Positions 7,915-15,474 of a stretch of DNA of 34,001 nucleotides are shown here, piece after piece. Made by a program: the position numbers and the translations under genes. Origin of the DNA: Lachnospiraceae bacterium (GTDB taxonomy: Bacteria; Bacillota; Clostridia; Lachnospirales; Lachnospiraceae); NCBI GenBank assembly GCA_024403455.1, contig JAKSRR010000022.1, positions 1 to 34,001 on the forward strand. Reading direction: 5' to 3'. The notes below the pieces were generated by a model. It was not told where the DNA came from. It worked only from the letters and a program-made list of their open reading frames with translations, and did no database searches. The stretch's first letter is position 1. Every line of letters starts with the position of its first letter.

Positions 7915-7943
7915 TAGGTGATGGCGTTGTGCGCCATCACCTA
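7915..7943. promoter_or_regulatory. Perfect 12-bp inverted repeat at the predicted start site
   Basis: TAGGTGATGGCG (7915-7926) and its exact complement (7932-7943) surround a five-base TTGTG spacer. No T-run follows. The repeat overlaps the expected transcription start of the promoter at 7905-7913. It could be an operator that blocks initiation, or a terminator-like end of the kinase transcript that lacks a U-tract. Confidence 0.6.
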
Positions 7944-7947
7944 ACGA

Positions 7948-7966
7948 ACGAATACGTAGTATTCGT
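7948..7966. promoter_or_regulatory. Second inverted repeat in the LytTR leader
   Basis: ACGAATAC (7948-7955) and GTATTCGT (7959-7966) form an 8-bp stem around GTA. It lies five bases after the first perfect repeat, giving two tandem dyads in the leader of the LytTR gene. A regulator site or leader RNA structure is possible. Confidence 0.5.
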
Positions 7967-8027
7967 GAGTATATCTTAATGAGCAACAAGCTATTAATAC
8001 GTCACTATGGGAGATGTGGGGTTAGGT

Positions 8028-8726
8028 ATGTTTCGAATTGCAGTATGTGATGATGAAGCAACGTCTTTAATGCTTCTGACTGCACTCGTAAAAAAAATAT
8101 GTGAAGAAGAGCAGATCGCGTATGAGTTAGTTGCTTTTTCTGATATGAAAGATATGATTTCGGCTTTGTCGAATACGATTCCGCCCTATAATCTGTTGAT
8201 TACAGATATTATGACGGATTCGGTAACCGGAATAGATGCAGCAAAACAACTTCGTAAGTATAGCGAAAGATTAGATATTGTATTTGTATCCTCTACGGCA
8301 GCCTATGCACTGGAAGGGTATACAGTACAGGCACTACGTTATTTGCAGAAACCGGTGCAGTTAGAGGATCTTAGGGATGCAGTTCTGCAAAGCTTTCGTA
8401 AGCAGAACCGTATTGAGGAACTTCTTGTCTCTGTGGATGGCGTGCCTACAAAGTTTCCTTATAAAGATTTGCTTTATATTGAGAGTGACACACGGAATGC
8501 CATTATCGTTACGAAGGACAGGAGCGTTCCGCTGAAGAAAAAAATTTCGGATATTGAGAAGATACTTCCTGAACAGCATTTCTTCCGTTGCCATCGTACC
8601 CACATCGTGAATCTTGATGAGGTTGAGCGCATTGAACGGTATGAAGCGACGCTGAAAAATGGAATGAAGATTCCCATTAGTCAGCCGCAGTATAATGAAA
8701 TGAAAAAGCGTTTTTACAAGTATTAA
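8028..8726 (+). CDS. LytTR-family response regulator
   Basis: This is a 232-residue transcription regulator. Residues 1-120 form a receiver domain with Asp8, Asp9, the phospho-acceptor Asp60 in LLITDIM, a Ser/Thr motif SST (88-90) and Lys108 in LQKPV. Residues about 130-232 form a LytTR DNA-binding domain with YKDLLYIES, RTHIVNLDEVERIE and a final helix. An in-frame ATG at 8007 would add seven residues. The ATG at 8028 is preferred because it begins the conserved MFRIAVCDDE strand and follows GGGGTTAGGT. It is downstream of the hybrid kinase, with its own promoter and two dyads in the leader. LytTR regulators often control surface, toxin or peptide-signalling genes. The target here is unknown. 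Confidence 0.92.
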   Translation: MFRIAVCDDEATSLMLLTALVKKICEEEQIAYELVAFSDMKDMISALSNTIPPYNLLITDIMTDSVTGIDAAKQLRKYSERLDIVFVSSTAAYALEGYTVQALRYLQKPVQLEDLRDAVLQSFRKQNRIEELLVSVDGVPTKFPYKDLLYIESDTRNAIIVTKDRSVPLKKKISDIEKILPEQHFFRCHRTHIVNLDEVERIERYEATLKNGMKIPISQPQYNEMKKRFYKY

Positions 8727-8731
8727 GTAAA

Positions 8732-8763
8732 CAGTCTGGGGCTTCTGGTTCCAGGCTGCTTTT
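8732..8763 (+). terminator. Weak intrinsic terminator after the LytTR gene
   Basis: CAGTCTGG (8732-8739) pairs with CCAGGCTG (8751-8758, one G-T pair) across an 11-base loop and is followed by CTTTTAT. The short T-run suggests only partial termination before thiI. Confidence 0.5.
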
Positions 8764-8777
8764 ATGAAGGAGAGAAC

Positions 8778-9959
8778 ATGAACTATACAGCATTTTTAAT
8801 TAAATATGCAGAGATTGCGATTAAGGGAAAGAACCGTTTTTTATTTGAGGACGCTTTGGTACATTCCATTGTAAGAAGACTGAAGGATGTGGAAGGAAAA
8901 TTCCATGTTTATAAAACCCAGGGACGTATTCATTTAGAAACAGAGGGTGAATATGATTATGATGAGTTAATCGATGCATTAACTAAGATTTTTGGTATTA
9001 CTGCCATTTGTCCCGTCATCGAACTGGCAGACGAAGGATTCCCAGTTCTCTGTGAAGAGGCAGTGAAGTATTGTGGGGAAGTTTATGGCAATAAGAAGAT
9101 GACCTTTAAGGTAAATGCCAGAAGAGCAAGAAAGAACTATCCTTTAGAATCCATGGAGATTAATGCAAAAGTAGGAGAAGCACTTCTGCATGCCTATGAC
9201 CAGTACAGCGTGGATGTGCATGCACCGGAAGAGAATATTTATATTGAAATCCGAGAGAAGATTTATTTGTACTCTATTACCATTCCTGGTGCCTGCGGTA
9301 TGCCTTCTGGTACTGGTGGAAAAGCAACATTATTACTTTCTGGCGGAATCGATTCGCCCGTAGCGGGATACATGATTGCTAAGCGTGGTGTAACCATTGA
9401 TGCAGTATACTTTCATGCACCTCCGTATACCAGTGATCGTGCAAAACAGAAGGTAGTTGACCTCGCTAAGATTGTATCTAAGTTCGCTGGCAGCATGACC
9501 CTTCATGTGGTGAATTTTACAGAGATTCAGAAGTATATTTATGAAAAGTGTCCGCATGACGAGTTAACCATTATCATGCGAAGATATATGATGCGTATCG
9601 CTAATGCCATTGCAGAGGAGTGTGGTTCCCTAGGTCTTGTGACTGGTGAGTCCATTGGACAGGTAGCCAGCCAGACCATGCAGAGCCTTCTGTGTACGAA
9701 CGCTGTTTGCACGCTTCCAGTTTACAGACCGCTGATTGGATTTGATAAGCAGGAAATTATTACCATTTCAGAAAAGATGGGGGCTTATGAGACCAGTATT
9801 CTTCCTTTTGAAGACTGCTGTACCATCTGGGTTGCAAAACATCCTGTAACCAAACCAAATATTAATATTATTGCGAAGCATGAGCATAATCTAGATGAAG
9901 AGATTGATCGCATGGTGGAGACTGCACTTTCTTCCAGAGAGAAAATCGAAATCGCGTAA
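8778..9959 (+). CDS. thiI: tRNA 4-thiouridine synthase ThiI
   Basis: ThiI adenylates U8 of tRNA and transfers sulfur to make 4-thiouridine. In some species it also supplies sulfur for the thiamine thiazole. The 393 residues include an N-terminal ferredoxin-like part and THUMP domain (about 1-165) and a PP-loop ATPase with LLLSGGIDSPVAGYM beginning near residue 185. The rhodanese domain of the E. coli enzyme is absent, as is normal in Firmicutes, so persulfide must come directly from a partner desulfurase such as the one at 4564-5727. Start ATG follows AAGGAGAGAAC. The gene ends at a bidirectional terminator. Confidence 0.96.
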   Translation: MNYTAFLIKYAEIAIKGKNRFLFEDALVHSIVRRLKDVEGKFHVYKTQGRIHLETEGEYDYDELIDALTKIFGITAICPVIELADEGFPVLCEEAVKYCGEVYGNKKMTFKVNARRARKNYPLESMEINAKVGEALLHAYDQYSVDVHAPEENIYIEIREKIYLYSITIPGACGMPSGTGGKATLLLSGGIDSPVAGYMIAKRGVTIDAVYFHAPPYTSDRAKQKVVDLAKIVSKFAGSMTLHVVNFTEIQKYIYEKCPHDELTIIMRRYMMRIANAIAEECGSLGLVTGESIGQVASQTMQSLLCTNAVCTLPVYRPLIGFDKQEIITISEKMGAYETSILPFEDCCTIWVAKHPVTKPNINIIAKHEHNLDEEIDRMVETALSSREKIEIA

Positions 9960-9963
9960 TAAA

Positions 9964-9990
9964 AAAGAGCACCTTCATCGGGTGCTCTTT
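9964..9990. terminator. Bidirectional terminator between thiI and the HPr-like gene
   Basis: AAAGAGCACC (9964-9973) pairs with GGTGCTCTTT (9981-9990). On the minus strand the stem runs into six T, making it a strong terminator for the HPr-like gene. On the plus strand the T-run is only three bases, a weaker stop for thiI. The two genes converge here. Confidence 0.88.
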
Positions 9991-10012
9991 ACATCATGTA
10001 TCAATCGAAAGA

Positions 10013-10249
10013 TTAGATTACGTAGTCTTTGATGGTCTCCATAACGGTTGCTTCTTCAGCAGGATCTTCTACATGGATATTTAAGTCGATAGGCTTGGAA
10101 AGATCTAAAGAGAAGATACCCATGATGGACTTAGCATCAATGACATAGCGACCACTTACAAGGTCAAAATCAAAATCAAACTTGGTAATGTCGTTTACGA
10201 AACGCTTTACTTTATCGATAGAATTAAGAGAAATCTGTACTGCTTTCAT
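10013..10249 (-). CDS. HPr-like protein lacking the phospho-histidine
   Basis: This 78-residue protein aligns with the HPr fold of the phosphotransferase system. The regulatory-serine segment is clear: DAKSIMGIFSL (38-48) matches the HPr Ser46 region, with Ser41 in the equivalent place. The usual active-site motif GIHARPA is missing; the corresponding positions read NSIDKVKRF, and there is no histidine before residue 59. It therefore cannot carry the usual PEP-derived phosphate. This parallels Crh of Bacillus, which keeps the serine but lost His15. Regulation of carbon metabolism through HPr kinase is possible but inferred. It has its own promoter and a GGGAGG ribosome site, and it opposes its plus-strand neighbours. 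Confidence 0.85.
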   Translation of the reverse strand: MKAVQISLNSIDKVKRFVNDITKFDFDFDLVSGRYVIDAKSIMGIFSLDLSKPIDLNIHVEDPAEEATVMETIKDYVI

Positions 10250-10281
10250 GAAATATAACCTCCCGTATTTAGTACTCTTTA

Positions 10282-10310
10282 ACTATAGTGCAGGGGGACA
10301 AAAAAGTCAA
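10282..10310 (-). promoter_or_regulatory. Sigma-A type promoter of the HPr-like gene
   Basis: On the minus strand TTGACT (10310-10305) is followed after exactly 17 bases by TATAGT (10287-10282). This is close to consensus and lies 32 bases ahead of the start codon at 10249, so it is a strong housekeeping promoter. Confidence 0.82.
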
Positions 10311-10349
10311 TAAAAAAGGGTACAGAAGGCGTAAGGAGTATGTAAAATA

Positions 10350-11693
10350 ATGACTGGAAATAGAACCGCCGCTCTATGCAATTTGGGCTGTAAAGTCAAT
10401 GCCTATGAAACCGATGCAATGGAGAAATTATTGCGGGAGGCAGGGTATGTGATCGTACCTTTTGATAGCCCTGCAGATGTGTATGTGATCAATACCTGTT
10501 CTGTTACCAACATGGCTGACAGAAAGAGCCGCCAGATGCTTCATAGGGCGAAAAAGCTTTCACCGGATTCTGTGATTGTGGCTGCTGGATGTTATGTGCA
10601 GGGGGCAAAAGCCGTAGACGATGCCGCGGATTTATGGATTGGAAATCACGAGAAGAATCAGCTGGTACCGCTCCTAGAGAAGGTTCTGACAGAAAGGAAA
10701 AAGCTGCAGGAAGTATCCGAAATCGGTGAGATTCGTGACTACGAGGATATGGTCATTGCTTCAGCAGGAGAGAGAACCAGGGCCTTTATTAAGGTGCAGG
10801 ATGGCTGTAACCAGTTCTGCTCTTATTGTTTGATTCCTTATGTGCGTGGTCGCGTTCGTTCTCGTAAGATAGAGGATGTAGTGCGGGAAATCCAGGAACT
10901 TACGGAAAAAGGATTTCAGGAATTTGTATTAACCGGGATTCACTTAAGTTCTTATGGAACAGATTTTAGTGGAGATGCACCGAAGGCGGATCAGTTTGGA
11001 GAAGAGCAATTATTAGAACTGATTGAGAGCGTACACACCATAGAGGGGGTAAAGAGAATTCGTCTAGGTTCTCTAGAGCCGCGTATTATTACAGAGAAGT
11101 TTGTTGGCAAGCTGGCAGCGCTTCCTAAGGTATGCCCTCATTTCCACTTGTCTTTGCAAAGCGGATGTGATGATACGTTGAAACGTATGAACCGCCACTA
11201 TACAGCCAAAGAGTATGCAGAGGGCGTAGAGATTCTGCGCCGTAAATATGAGCATCCTGCGATTACGACGGATGTGATTGTAGGATTCCCTGGTGAGGAT
11301 GAAAGAGAATTTGGGGAAACAGTCGCATTTTTGGAAAATTTACAGCTCTTTGAAATGCATATATTTAAGTACTCATCCAGAGAAGGGACAGTAGCAGCCA
11401 AAATGCCCCAGAGCCTTACCGATCGGGAAAAGTCAGAGCGAAGTGATGTGTTAGAGGAAATGACCATCAGACAGTCCGCTGTATTTAGGAAGTTCTATGA
11501 AGGAAAGCGCGTATCTGTTCTATTTGAAGAGGAGAAGGAGATTGGCGGAAAGCAGTATTTTGTAGGACACACTCCGGAGTACTGTATGGTTGCTGTAGAA
11601 GCAGAGGATGCCTTGGAAAACCGTATTTTGGATGTCTGGATAGAAAAGGAAAAGGACGGGATCATCTTCGGAAAAGTGGATTTTTCTAGTTAA
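10350..11693 (+). CDS. mtaB: tRNA t6A37 methylthiotransferase MtaB
   Basis: MtaB converts N6-threonylcarbamoyladenosine at tRNA position 37 to its 2-methylthio form, using radical SAM chemistry. The protein has 447 residues. The N-terminal UPF0004 domain carries the auxiliary Fe-S cysteines Cys14, Cys50 and Cys81. The radical SAM motif is CNQFCSYC (Cys153, Cys157, Cys160), followed by LIPYVRGRVRSR. The LTGIHLSSYG and LHLSLQSG-like segments are typical of MtaB rather than MiaB. A C-terminal TRAM region binds tRNA. The start ATG follows AAGGAG with an 11-base spacer. It fits the tRNA-modification theme of the window. Confidence 0.95.
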   Translation: MTGNRTAALCNLGCKVNAYETDAMEKLLREAGYVIVPFDSPADVYVINTCSVTNMADRKSRQMLHRAKKLSPDSVIVAAGCYVQGAKAVDDAADLWIGNHEKNQLVPLLEKVLTERKKLQEVSEIGEIRDYEDMVIASAGERTRAFIKVQDGCNQFCSYCLIPYVRGRVRSRKIEDVVREIQELTEKGFQEFVLTGIHLSSYGTDFSGDAPKADQFGEEQLLELIESVHTIEGVKRIRLGSLEPRIITEKFVGKLAALPKVCPHFHLSLQSGCDDTLKRMNRHYTAKEYAEGVEILRRKYEHPAITTDVIVGFPGEDEREFGETVAFLENLQLFEMHIFKYSSREGTVAAKMPQSLTDREKSERSDVLEEMTIRQSAVFRKFYEGKRVSVLFEEEKEIGGKQYFVGHTPEYCMVAVEAEDALENRILDVWIEKEKDGIIFGKVDFSS

Positions 11694-11732
11694 CATAAAC
11701 TTTTATGTAGAAGTGAATAAAAGAGATAATTG

Positions 11733-11741
11733 TGGTAAAAT
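11733..11741 (+). promoter_or_regulatory. Extended -10 element upstream of ireB
   Basis: TGGTAAAAT resembles TG-n-TATAAT and lies about 80 bases ahead of the IreB gene in a 127-base gap. No convincing -35 is present. It is the likely start of the ireB-ruvX-DUF1292-rnj transcription unit. Confidence 0.45.
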
Positions 11742-11820
11742 ATTAATAAGTACGTGTCCGTTTTTCAGGATACGATAAAGTGGTTTTTAGTTCTTTAGGA
11801 AAATGACGTGAGGTTAGGAC

Positions 11821-12093
11821 ATGGGAGATTTGCACGAAACCCAATTCTTTAAAGTGGAGATGGATCAGGAAGACAGCGTAAGCCGTATTCTAGAGGATGT
11901 TTATGATGCGTTGATGGAAAAAGGATACAATCCCGTCAACCAAATCGTAGGTTATATTATGTCTGGAGATCCCACCTATATTACCAGCCATAAGAATGCA
12001 AGAAGCATTATTATGAAGGCTGAAAAGGATGAGTTGGTAGAGGAATTATTGACTTCCTATATCCGTAATAAGGGCTGGGACCAGAAAGAGTAA
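11821..12093 (+). CDS. ireB: IreB family regulatory phosphoprotein
   Basis: IreB (UPF0297, YrzL in Bacillus) is a small cytosolic protein. In Enterococcus it is phosphorylated by the Ser/Thr kinase IreK and affects cephalosporin resistance. The 90 residues match the family over their whole length: [45 protein letters not shown] and a C-terminal helix ELLTSYI. The order ireB-ruvX-DUF1292 is the same as yrzL-yrrK-yrzB in Bacillus. It is four bases from ruvX, so the two are co-translated or at least co-transcribed. Confidence 0.95.
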   Translation: MGDLHETQFFKVEMDQEDSVSRILEDVYDALMEKGYNPVNQIVGYIMSGDPTYITSHKNARSIIMKAEKDELVEELLTSYIRNKGWDQKE

Positions 12094-12097
12094 TACG

Positions 12098-12544
12098 ATG
12101 CGAATCATGGGATTAGACTTTGGCAGCAGGACTTGTGGCGTTGCAATTTCTGACGCACTTTATATCACTGCCCAGGGAAAAGAGATTATTCGCAGAGAAA
12201 AGCCGGGGAAGCTTCGTACTACGCTTGCTCGTATTGAGCAACTGATTGTAGAAAATGAAGTAGAAAGCATTGTGCTTGGTTACCCCAAGAACATGGACGA
12301 TACGGAAGGCGAAAGAGTTCGTCTGACGAAAGAATTTAAAGAGATGTTAGAACGCCGGACGGGGCTAGATGTTATTCTTTGGGATGAAAGATGCACCACT
12401 GTTGCGGCGGATGAATATATGAATGAACGCCGGATTAAAGGGAAAGACCGCAAGGAACTTGTGGATATGCTGGCGGCGGTATTTATTCTGCAGGGCTATT
12501 TAAATGATCGTGCTGAGAAATTAAAGAAGCAGGCAGTAACTTAA
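12098..12544 (+). CDS. ruvX: RuvX/YqgF family nuclease
   Basis: This 148-residue RNase H-fold protein belongs to the YqgF family, called a Holliday junction resolvase-like protein and also implicated in 16S rRNA 5' processing. The first strand [15 protein letters not shown] carries the catalytic Asp7. A second acidic site lies at [12 protein letters not shown], and a third at KELVDMLAA near the C-terminus. The core [13 protein letters not shown] is also conserved. The start ATG is four bases after the ireB stop. Its place beside RNase J is consistent with an RNA-processing role. Confidence 0.94.
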   Translation: MRIMGLDFGSRTCGVAISDALYITAQGKEIIRREKPGKLRTTLARIEQLIVENEVESIVLGYPKNMDDTEGERVRLTKEFKEMLERRTGLDVILWDERCTTVAADEYMNERRIKGKDRKELVDMLAAVFILQGYLNDRAEKLKKQAVT

Positions 12545-12598
12545 ATGGAACGATATGTGGCTTGCCACTGAAATAATAAAAACAAAGGAGAATCCGGC

Positions 12599-12853
12599 GT
12601 GGAGAAAATAAAACTTTCCTCACAGGAAGGAGAAGCAATCGAACTTTTTGTGCTGGAAGAAACTACCATTAGCGGGGTAGATTACTTCTTAGCCACCGAA
12701 GACGAAGAGGGCGATAGCGAAGCCTATATTTTAAAGGACCTTTCCAGTAAGAACGAGGAAGAAGCAGTATTTGAAATCGTATCAGACGATGCGGAGTTAA
12801 ATGCCGTGGCAAAAGTGTTTGAAAGTCTCCTGGACGACGTCTCCTTTACGTAA
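12599..12853 (+). CDS. DUF1292 family protein (YrzB-like)
   Basis: This is an 84-residue acidic protein of the DUF1292 family, widespread between ruvX and mltG in Firmicutes. It has the usual short beta-rich layout: an N-terminal segment with a Glu-Gly turn, YFLATEDEEGDSEAYILK and a C-terminal FESLLDD helix. No catalytic residues are evident and the function is unknown. The start is GTG after AAAGGAG with a good spacer. The stop is only nine bases before the rnj start, so both belong to one operon. Confidence 0.9.
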   Translation: MEKIKLSSQEGEAIELFVLEETTISGVDYFLATEDEEGDSEAYILKDLSSKNEEEAVFEIVSDDAELNAVAKVFESLLDDVSFT

Positions 12854-12862
12854 GGAGGAAAC

Positions 12863-14536
12863 GTGAAGAAAAGCGAGGCGGCGGAGAATTCCGTCATCCG
12901 TATTATTCCCCTTGGCGGTCTGGAACAGATCGGAATGAATATTACGGTATTTGAATCAAGGGACAGTATTTTTATTTTGGATTGCGGTATGGGCTTTCCG
13001 GAAGATGAAATGCTTGGTGTAGATATGGTCATTCCGGATGTTGCTTATCTGGAAGAACATATCGATAAGGTGAAGGGGTTTGTGATTACCCATGGTCATG
13101 AAGATCACATTGGCGCTTTGCCTTATATTTTAAAGAAAATCAATGTGCCCATCTATGCAACCCGACTGACGATGGGCATTATCGAGCATAAGCTGACAGA
13201 GCATGGACTCATGGATCTCACCACCAGGAAAGTGGTTACCTTCGGGCAGACGATTACACTTGGGGACTTCCATGTTGAGTTTATTCGTACCAATCACAGC
13301 ATCGTAGATGCAGCAGCGCTGGCGATTTACACACCCCAGGGAATCATTGTACATACCGGTGATTTTAAAGTTGACTACACACCAATCTATGGGGATGCTA
13401 TTGATTTACCCCGTTTTGGTGAATTGGGAAAGAAGGGAGTGCTTGCGCTTCTTTGCGATAGTACGAACGCAGAGCGTCCCGGCTTTACGCCATCGGAGCG
13501 TACCGTAGGACACACATTAGATTCTATCTTTGATGAGAACCAGAAGCGTCGTATTATTGTGGCTACCTTTGCCTCCAATGTTGATCGCGTGCAGCAGATT
13601 ATTAACTTTGCAGACAAGTATGGTCGTAAAGTGGCCATTGAAGGTCGTAGCATGGTTAATATCATCGAGACAGCGATTGCTTTAGAGCGTATCAGTGTGC
13701 CTGAAAATATTCTCATCAAGACGGAGGAATTAAAGTCCTATCCGGATGAGAAGACCGTGATTATCACCACCGGTAGCCAGGGAGAGAGATTGGCAGCACT
13801 TAGCCGAATGGCCAATGGTACTCATAAAAAAGTTGTCATTGGACCCATGGATACGGTTGTATTTTCATCGCATCCCATTCCTGGTAATGAGAAGCCAGTT
13901 ACGAAGATTATCAACGAGTTGTTCCTTAAGGGGGCAGATGTAGTATTCCAGGATACGCATGTTTCCGGACATGCATGTCAGGAAGAAATCAAGCTAATTT
14001 ACTCTCTGACGCAGCCTAAGTATGCAATTCCTGTGCATGGTGAATATAAGCATCTGATGGCACAGGCAAAGATTGCTGCGGAGATGGGAGTTCCTAAAGA
14101 AAATGTATTCCTGCTACATACAGGTGATGTGCTGACGCTAGAGCATGGGGAGGCACAGGTTAGTGAGCAGGTTCAAAGCGGCGCTGTACTAGTCGATGGT
14201 CTTGGCGTAGGAGATGTTGGAAATATAGTTCTAAAGGATCGTCAGAAACTGGGAGAAAGCGGTATTGTTATCGTAACGCTGGTTATGGATGCCCTAGGTA
14301 ATGTTGTCAGCGGACCGGAAATTACAACCCGCGGATTCGTATACGTCAAAGAAGCTGAGGATATGTTAGAGGATGCCCGGATTGTTACCGAAGAAGTGAT
14401 TCTCCGTTGCGATGAAAAGGGAATTGGAGATTACGCAAAGATTCGCAGTCTGATTCGAGATGATCTCAGTGAATTTATTTGGAGAAAGATGAAACGTAGC
14501 CCGATGATTTTACCAATTATTATGGAGATGGAGTAA
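12863..14536 (+). CDS. rnj: Ribonuclease J
   Basis: RNase J is a 5'-3' exoribonuclease and endonuclease central to mRNA decay and rRNA maturation in Firmicutes. The 557 residues contain the metallo-beta-lactamase motif THGHEDHIG (His77, His79, Asp81, His82), a later HTGDFKVD, the beta-CASP region with CDSTNAERPG and VATFASNVDR, and SSHPIPGNE and PVHGEYKHL in the zinc-binding core. A C-terminal domain follows from about residue 460. The start is GTG after AAGGAGGAAAC. Upstream are ireB, ruvX and DUF1292, and a YlbF-like gene follows six bases later. Confidence 0.95.
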   Translation: MKKSEAAENSVIRIIPLGGLEQIGMNITVFESRDSIFILDCGMGFPEDEMLGVDMVIPDVAYLEEHIDKVKGFVITHGHEDHIGALPYILKKINVPIYATRLTMGIIEHKLTEHGLMDLTTRKVVTFGQTITLGDFHVEFIRTNHSIVDAAALAIYTPQGIIVHTGDFKVDYTPIYGDAIDLPRFGELGKKGVLALLCDSTNAERPGFTPSERTVGHTLDSIFDENQKRRIIVATFASNVDRVQQIINFADKYGRKVAIEGRSMVNIIETAIALERISVPENILIKTEELKSYPDEKTVIITTGSQGERLAALSRMANGTHKKVVIGPMDTVVFSSHPIPGNEKPVTKIINELFLKGADVVFQDTHVSGHACQEEIKLIYSLTQPKYAIPVHGEYKHLMAQAKIAAEMGVPKENVFLLHTGDVLTLEHGEAQVSEQVQSGAVLVDGLGVGDVGNIVLKDRQKLGESGIVIVTLVMDALGNVVSGPEITTRGFVYVKEAEDMLEDARIVTEEVILRCDEKGIGDYAKIRSLIRDDLSEFIWRKMKRSPMILPIIMEME

Positions 14537-14542
14537 TATAAT

Positions 14543-14869
14543 ATGTATAATCTTGACCAGCAGATGAATTCACTGATTGATGGGTATAAGAATACAGATA
14601 TTTATAAAACATATCAAATGTGCAGAGAGGAACTCAGTCAGGATGCGCAGTTAAAGCAGCAAGTGGATGAGTTTCGAACAAAGAATTTTGAACTGCAGAA
14701 TCAGCCCAACGATGGTAGCCTAGAGGAGAGGGTGCAGCAGTTCTCAGATAGCTACGCATGGCTTACCAATCAGCCACTAGTAAGAAAGTTTCTAGATGCT
14801 GAGCTTGCATTTTGCAGAATGCTTCAGGAAACTACCGATTATATTTTAGAACAGTTGGATTTTGACTAG
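14543..14869 (+). CDS. YlbF/YmcA family protein
   Basis: This is a 108-residue, wholly helical protein with the YlbF pattern: an N-terminal helix, then IYKTYQMCREEL, a central helix around QQVDEFRTKNFELQ, and LVRKFLDAELAFCRMLQ near the C-terminus. In Bacillus, YlbF, YmcA and YaaT form the Y-complex that directs RNase Y cleavage and binds Fe-S clusters. This copy has only two cysteines (one in the second helix, one near the C-terminus), so cluster binding is uncertain. It is six bases from the rnj stop. That position next to an RNase J gene suggests a part in RNA decay, which is inference. Confidence 0.85.
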   Translation: MYNLDQQMNSLIDGYKNTDIYKTYQMCREELSQDAQLKQQVDEFRTKNFELQNQPNDGSLEERVQQFSDSYAWLTNQPLVRKFLDAELAFCRMLQETTDYILEQLDFD

Positions 14870-14917
14870 TGTAATGGTTTTGCGTTTTAAGAACTGTCAC
14901 ACCAGAGGAAAAGTAAG

Positions 14918-15448
14918 ATGCATTTTGATGCAAAGAAAGTTGTAAAAAGCATATTTCGAACGGTTGTCACGATTGCCATTATTATGGTATTGGTGAAGTT
15001 AATTTATGCTGGGATGAACAGGGCGTATGATGTAGGATACAGAATTTTTGCGGATGAGCCCATCACGCCGCCGCCGGGAGAAGATAAGTATGTAGGTATT
15101 GTGGAAGGCAATACCGTCATGGAGATTGGACAGAAACTAGAGGAGAATAACCTGATTCGCTCTGCTAGGCTGTTTTATTTCCAGGAACTGTTGTCGGTAT
15201 ATCATGGGAAACTGCAGAGTGGTGCCTATGTGCTTAATACGGAGATGACCCCTTTTGAAATGATGGCTGTTATGGCAGCAGGTTATGTAGAGGAAGACGA
15301 AGAGGGAGCAGAACCGACAGATACTGCGAATGATGAACCAGAGGAAGATGATGGTGAATATGCTGGTTCGGAAGATATAACGGAAGACAGTGGGGATATG
15401 GGTGCTTCCATTGATGTGCCTGTAGACGATACAGAAAGTATGGAATAA
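14918..15448 (+). CDS. Short MltG-like membrane protein without catalytic domain
   Basis: The protein has 176 residues. A membrane helix (about 13-31) follows a basic N-terminus, so the bulk is outside the cell. Residues 60-122 match the LysM-like subdomain of endolytic transglycosylase MltG: VGIVEGNTVMEIGQKLEE, NLIRSARLFYF and GKLQSGAYVLNTEMTPFEM. The catalytic YceG domain with its active-site glutamate, which would need about 200 more residues, is absent. In its place is a very acidic tail (124-176) rich in Glu, Asp and Gly. It occupies the slot of mltG in the Bacillus gene order. It probably binds glycan or a divisome partner without cleaving. Confidence 0.8.
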   Translation: MHFDAKKVVKSIFRTVVTIAIIMVLVKLIYAGMNRAYDVGYRIFADEPITPPPGEDKYVGIVEGNTVMEIGQKLEENNLIRSARLFYFQELLSVYHGKLQSGAYVLNTEMTPFEMMAVMAAGYVEEDEEGAEPTDTANDEPEEDDGEYAGSEDITEDSGDMGASIDVPVDDTESME

Positions 15449-15474
15449 ACATGATACACATGGAAGGTGAGAGA

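Noticed and set aside
8007-8027. Upstream ATG of the LytTR gene
   Set aside because: The extra seven residues precede the conserved first strand of the receiver domain, and the second ATG has the better ribosome site.
11694-11820. Possible riboswitch in the leader of ireB
   Set aside because: No conserved aptamer pattern or terminator/antiterminator pair could be drawn; only an extended -10 element is supported.
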